Origin: a virus
IMG/VR virus record: IMGVR_UViG_3300019487_000093
Span: 1 to 24,956 of that record
DNA length: 24,956 bases
Reading direction: 5' to 3' (one strand)
The notes below the pieces were generated by a model that worked only from the letters and a program-made list of their open reading frames with translations, searched no databases and was not told the DNA's origin. The translations under genes were made by a program, and so were the position numbers. Positions 21,807 through 24,956 of the stretch are shown piece by piece. Within the stretch, counting starts at the first letter, position 1. The number at the start of each line of letters is the position of its first letter.

Positions 21807-22784
21807 ATGCCATACAATACTCAAGGTGGTGGTGGCGGAAATATCCCGCAAATCTTTGATATAGATACCGGACAACCAATTATCGAACAACCGATGTACG
21901 GTAATAATTTTGGTGGTGGGAATTTTGGAGGAGGTGGCGGCGGCGGGGGAGGGGGAGGAGATTTTCCAAATACCCCCGAAGGTAAGGCCGCAAAAAGAAT
22001 CCATAAAAACAATCTGAAGATGTTAAAAAATCTCCCATATGGGAGCCCGGCAGCGTTACCGTCTCAAAATATTGCCTTCAATATCCCGGATTTTCTCAAA
22101 AATAGAGACCTTCTTTATAGAACACATGATTATTGGGCTGGGAGAAGTCTTGAAGACATTTCCCCAACTCGCCCAATGCAAATGGAATACATTAACGCCC
22201 TACGGGCTGGAGCCATTGAAGGCCAGCCTTCTGCGTCAGAGAGATTGTTGAGAACAGCTGTTGATCGAAACACCCTTCAAAATCTTGCCCTGCAAGCCAC
22301 GGCTGGTAATCAGGACGCCGGATTAACCAACTATTTGATAGGCCAGCAAACTGCCCAGCAAAACCGTGAAGCTGCCAACGCTGCGGCTACCCTGAAGACT
22401 CAGGAGCTTTCGCAATATGGTTCGGCTCTTGAGACCCTTCGGCAGCAAGACTTGGCAACGGAAGACTTCAAACAGAAGATGGTCACTTATTATCTGAGTA
22501 CTGGCTTAAATCTTAATGCCGCGCAGGCCGCTGCCAATCAGGCTTTGGAATCGTTACTTGCAAATCAATATCAAGCAGCCCAGGCCATTCAAGCGCAATA
22601 TGCCATAGCTGCGGAAGCCAATAAGCAGGCTCAGCAAAACGCTTGGATCGGAGCCGGTGCTACGGTTGTCGGAGCGATTGGGGCGGCAATTGTTGGCGGC
22701 GGTGGTGGAGGCGGTGGGACTGGTCCTATACAGGGTCCAGGTTCTCCTACTGGTTTCGGAGAAGTTGGCGGAATAGGAGGTTAA
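21807..22784 (+). CDS. Internal/ejection-type virion protein with two poly-Gly tracts
   Basis: 325 aa with weak ribosome site. The N-terminal ~60 residues contain GGGNFGGGGGGGGGGG, and the C-terminus has a further run of eight glycines. Between them is a long Ala/Gln/Asn-rich helical stretch (~150-270; for example QTAQQNREAANAAATLKTQE and AQAIQAQYAIAAEANKQAQQ). Near residues 274-290 WIGAGATVVGAIGAAIV is hydrophobic enough to cross or insert in a membrane. This layout matches recalled phage ejection proteins that leave the capsid with the DNA and help cross the envelope. No enzyme motif is visible. Assignment is by texture and position. Confidence 0.55.
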   Translation: MPYNTQGGGGGNIPQIFDIDTGQPIIEQPMYGNNFGGGNFGGGGGGGGGGGDFPNTPEGKAAKRIHKNNLKMLKNLPYGSPAALPSQNIAFNIPDFLKNRDLLYRTHDYWAGRSLEDISPTRPMQMEYINALRAGAIEGQPSASERLLRTAVDRNTLQNLALQATAGNQDAGLTNYLIGQQTAQQNREAANAAATLKTQELSQYGSALETLRQQDLATEDFKQKMVTYYLSTGLNLNAAQAAANQALESLLANQYQAAQAIQAQYAIAAEANKQAQQNAWIGAGATVVGAIGAAIVGGGGGGGGTGPIQGPGSPTGFGEVGGIGG

Positions 22785-22788
22785 TAAT

Positions 22789-24321
22789 ATGGCTGGTATT
22801 TCTCAGCGTTTTAATCCGGCTAGTAATTCAATGGAGGTAATCGATTCAAATGGGATGGTGATATCGAGAATCCCTGTTGCTGGAATTTCACAGTCAGCAC
22901 TTGCCAAGTTTCAGAATCTTCCAGTTTACAGCCAACCAATTTCTGATCAACCGCCTCGCATTCAGCCATTAACGGCAGAAGAGAGAGATTCTTTTAATCC
23001 GAATGCCAGTTTTAATAGAACAGCGCAAACGTTGAGGAATGCTTTTTCAGAGCCGCAACCAGAAATTCCAGAACAAACGCCAACTCTTCAACCACAACCC
23101 GAGGCATCCTATGGCGTAGATCCAAGGAGTATTGCTGGAGGATTTTCACAAATAAAAGAGGGATTGCGGCGCGCCGGAGAATTGGAAGCTGCGGCCGCTG
23201 ATACGAAAGCCAATGTTTTGGAAGAGTTTAGTAAACGTGCACAAGAGCAACAGCTTCAAAATGAAGAAAGAGAAAGAGACCGTCTCCAGAAATTAAAGGA
23301 GATGCAGAATGAATATAAAGCGCTTTCGGATGACATTCGGAACACTCGGATTGATCCGAATCGGTACTATGCAACGCGTTCAACGGGCCAGAAAGTTTCT
23401 ACCGCCATTGGCTTGGCACTATCCGGGTTGGCCGATGCTGGGGCGGTTTTCGCCGGGCGGGGGCGGACGGACAATTTTGACCGTGCGCTGGGTATTATCA
23501 ATCAAGCAGTCGATCGCGATATCGCATTGCAGAAATTCCAGTTCGATCAGAAACGCGGGCAGGCGTCCGACAAGTTGACATTGTATGGCATTATGAATCA
23601 ACAGTTCGGCGATGAGCGAGCGGCAGAACAAGCAACAAAACTCTTCATGATGGAAGACGTGCGCAATCAGCTCTTGGCAACGGATATGAAATTCAAATCC
23701 CCGCAGGTGCGCGCCAATACTCAACAGCTTTTGGGTCGCATTGCAATTGAACAGCAAGACCGTCAGGAGATTTTATCCGCTAATCACCTGGCTAATCTTT
23801 ATAAAGCCCAAGAGCTCGCCATAAAAGCCAAAGAACTATCGGCCGGTAAAATTGTTCCTTCCGGGGAAGCTGCAAGAATTGGTGATGTGAATGCCTCCAT
23901 TTCTATTTTAGAGGATTTGGAACGGAGCTATTTTGGAGATGAAAAATATAAAACCGAGGCCAAGGTTGGTTTATTAAGTGGCCTTACCCAATATGCGCCA
24001 GGGAATGTTTCATCGGCGCGGCAATATCGAGATGAGGCAAGACAAGCAGCTCAAATGATTGGGACAGCTTTAGAGGGTGGAAAACTAACAGATAAAGATT
24101 ATCCGCGTTATTTAGCAATGCTTCCAACAGCGGGAGACAGCGAGGAGAGAGCCAAAAACAAAATCGAAGCTCTAAAAAGAAAATTGTTGATCAAAAAGAA
24201 AAAATCAATAGGTGCACTTCAGGGAGCTGGGTACAATACCGGAAATTTAGGGCCATCAGAATCCGCTACAGATTTTATTCTTAATAAATCAAATTCACGT
24301 GTTCTAGGACCAGGCGAGTAA
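22789..24321 (+). CDS. Internal virion (ejection-type) protein, coiled-coil
   Basis: 510 aa, with TAGGAGGTTAATA, a strong ribosome site, before the ATG. The N-terminal ~110 residues are Pro/Gln/Ser-rich and probably disordered. A long charged helix (AAAADTKANVLEEFSKRAQE, then ERERDRLQKLKEMQNEYKAL) follows. A short hydrophobic segment (STAIGLALSGLADAGAVFAG) and a further helical region (AQELAIKAKELSAGKI) lie in the middle. The C-terminus has NKIEALKRKLLIKKKKSIG. It has no catalytic motif. Its position between the poly-Gly protein and the next long gene suggests a component of the internal core or DNA-ejection complex. Confidence 0.55.
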   Translation: MAGISQRFNPASNSMEVIDSNGMVISRIPVAGISQSALAKFQNLPVYSQPISDQPPRIQPLTAEERDSFNPNASFNRTAQTLRNAFSEPQPEIPEQTPTLQPQPEASYGVDPRSIAGGFSQIKEGLRRAGELEAAAADTKANVLEEFSKRAQEQQLQNEERERDRLQKLKEMQNEYKALSDDIRNTRIDPNRYYATRSTGQKVSTAIGLALSGLADAGAVFAGRGRTDNFDRALGIINQAVDRDIALQKFQFDQKRGQASDKLTLYGIMNQQFGDERAAEQATKLFMMEDVRNQLLATDMKFKSPQVRANTQQLLGRIAIEQQDRQEILSANHLANLYKAQELAIKAKELSAGKIVPSGEAARIGDVNASISILEDLERSYFGDEKYKTEAKVGLLSGLTQYAPGNVSSARQYRDEARQAAQMIGTALEGGKLTDKDYPRYLAMLPTAGDSEERAKNKIEALKRKLLIKKKKSIGALQGAGYNTGNLGPSESATDFILNKSNSRVLGPGE

Positions 24322-24323
24322 TA

Positions 24324-24956
24324 ATGGCAGATAAGTTTTCAGATCAAAAGCTTACGGCATCTACTGCCGGACTTCAGCCTGGCGAAGTAGCTATTTTTGA
24401 TCCTGAAACAAAAAATGTTTTAGCTGTTCCTGAAAGCGATGTGCAAAGCGTTTTATCTCATGGCGGGGTATTAGCAACACCAGATCAGATAAAAAATGTA
24501 GCACTTGAAAATGAATACGGAGACAGGGAAAAAACAGCGGCAGTTCTCGGCCTAGCCCGCAGTCTTAGTTTTGGTCTATCAGATGTTGCAGCACGAGGTC
24601 TTGGATATGAGGAACTTGTCAGAGAGATAAAAGAACGAAATAAGTTAGGTACCGGGTTCGGTGAAATTGGTGGCATAGCGGTCCCGTTACTTTTGAGTGG
24701 CGGAACGATCGCTCTAGCCAAAGGTGCACAAGTTGGCGGAAAAGGAGTCCTAGCCGCCGCAAGAGCTGGATCTGCGGTTGAAAAAAGATTGGCCAGCGCT
24801 TTGGCGAAAACAGCCTTGTCAGAAGGTGAAAAGACCCTTGGCAAGCAGATTGCCCTTAAGGCCATTCCAAGGGCCGCTGGATCGGCTGTAGAGGCATCAT
24901 TTTATGGTGCCGGGCAAAGATTATCAGAAACGGCCTTGGGTGATCCTGAGACCAAT
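24324..24956 (+). CDS. Start of a large internal virion protein (partial)
   Basis: The frame opens at the ATG at 24324, two bases after the previous stop, and is still open at the window edge (211 codons). The start matches recalled large ejection proteins: MADKFSDQ, then GLQPGEVAIFDPETKNVLAV, followed by a Gly-rich helical segment (LARSLSFGLSDVAARGL; GEIGGIAVPLLLSGGT). Near the end SAVEASFYGAGQRLSETALG resembles the conserved region of that family. Such proteins can exceed 1000 aa and sometimes carry a lytic transglycosylase domain, which would lie beyond this window. The ribosome site is weak (AGGCGAG). Only the N-terminus is available. Confidence 0.6.
   Translation, partial: MADKFSDQKLTASTAGLQPGEVAIFDPETKNVLAVPESDVQSVLSHGGVLATPDQIKNVALENEYGDREKTAAVLGLARSLSFGLSDVAARGLGYEELVREIKERNKLGTGFGEIGGIAVPLLLSGGTIALAKGAQVGGKGVLAAARAGSAVEKRLASALAKTALSEGEKTLGKQIALKAIPRAAGSAVEASFYGAGQRLSETALGDPETN

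Noticed and set aside
21821-22012. 63-aa Pro-rich minus-strand frame opposite the poly-Gly tract
   Set aside because: Its proline run is just the complement of the glycine codons; it has no ribosome site and lies inside a well-supported gene.
24485-24865. 126-aa minus-strand frame near the right edge
   Set aside because: It is opposite a continuous + strand frame with phage ejection-protein texture that is tightly linked to the previous gene.
1-24956. tRNA or other structured RNA genes
   Set aside because: No cloverleaf with a GTTCRA-type T-arm and matched acceptor stem was noticed by eye; a covariance-model search would be decisive.

Overview
The window is part of the genome of a tailed bacteriophage, most likely a short-tailed (podovirus-type) phage of an unidentified bacterium. 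A small terminase-like protein, large terminase, portal, scaffold, major capsid protein and tail-adaptor protein follow one another on the + strand. They are followed by a fibre-like protein, a very large tail 'nozzle'-type protein and at least three internal or ejection-type proteins. No tape-measure, sheath or tail-tube gene is visible in that series. Genes are packed end to end with ATGA/GTGA overlaps and good Shine-Dalgarno sites, and TAA, TAG and TGA are all used as stops, so the standard bacterial code applies. There are no tRNA, integrase, transposase or CRISPR features. The phage lineage and host cannot be named from sequence alone. Names given to structural genes rest on gene order, size and remembered family resemblance unless motifs are cited.

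Layout. (1) 1-116: GC-rich 18-bp tandem repeats, perhaps the 3' end of a rightward gene cut by the window edge. (2) 109-4199, minus strand: a compact leftward early operon. Reading in transcription order it holds an XRE-type HTH regulator, a RecT/Bet-like single-strand annealing protein, a Cas4/RecB-type PD-(D/E)XK nuclease with four Fe-S-type cysteines, an ORF broken by one in-frame TAA, and then five small conserved-type phage proteins of unknown function. (3) 4200-4852: a divergent control region with a leftward promoter that overlaps a palindrome, a small basic + strand ORF, a perfect DnaA-box sequence and a large imperfect hairpin. (4) 4853-5441, minus: three small genes, one of them a 59-aa zinc-ribbon protein. 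(5) 5442-5550: a second divergent promoter region. (6) 5551-24956, plus: an M15-type peptidase (putative endolysin), small proteins with the small terminase, a GNAT-like protein, large terminase, portal, scaffold, capsid, neck, fibre, nozzle and ejection proteins; the last one runs off the window.

How it fits together. The nuclease and annealing protein form a lambda exo/Bet-like recombination pair under the HTH regulator. The rightward operon makes the virion and packages DNA. A textbook intrinsic terminator just after the capsid gene could give extra capsid mRNA relative to downstream genes. Points worth a second look: the nonsense-interrupted ORF, two + strand genes that appear to start at non-AUG codons (one CTG with an ideal Shine-Dalgarno), the endolysin-like peptidase placed at the head of the packaging module, beta-domain insertions or duplications in four structural proteins, and a possible origin or regulatory island at 4200-4850. 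I see no clear evidence of a wholly new multi-gene system; the uncharacterised early genes are the most likely place for new biology.
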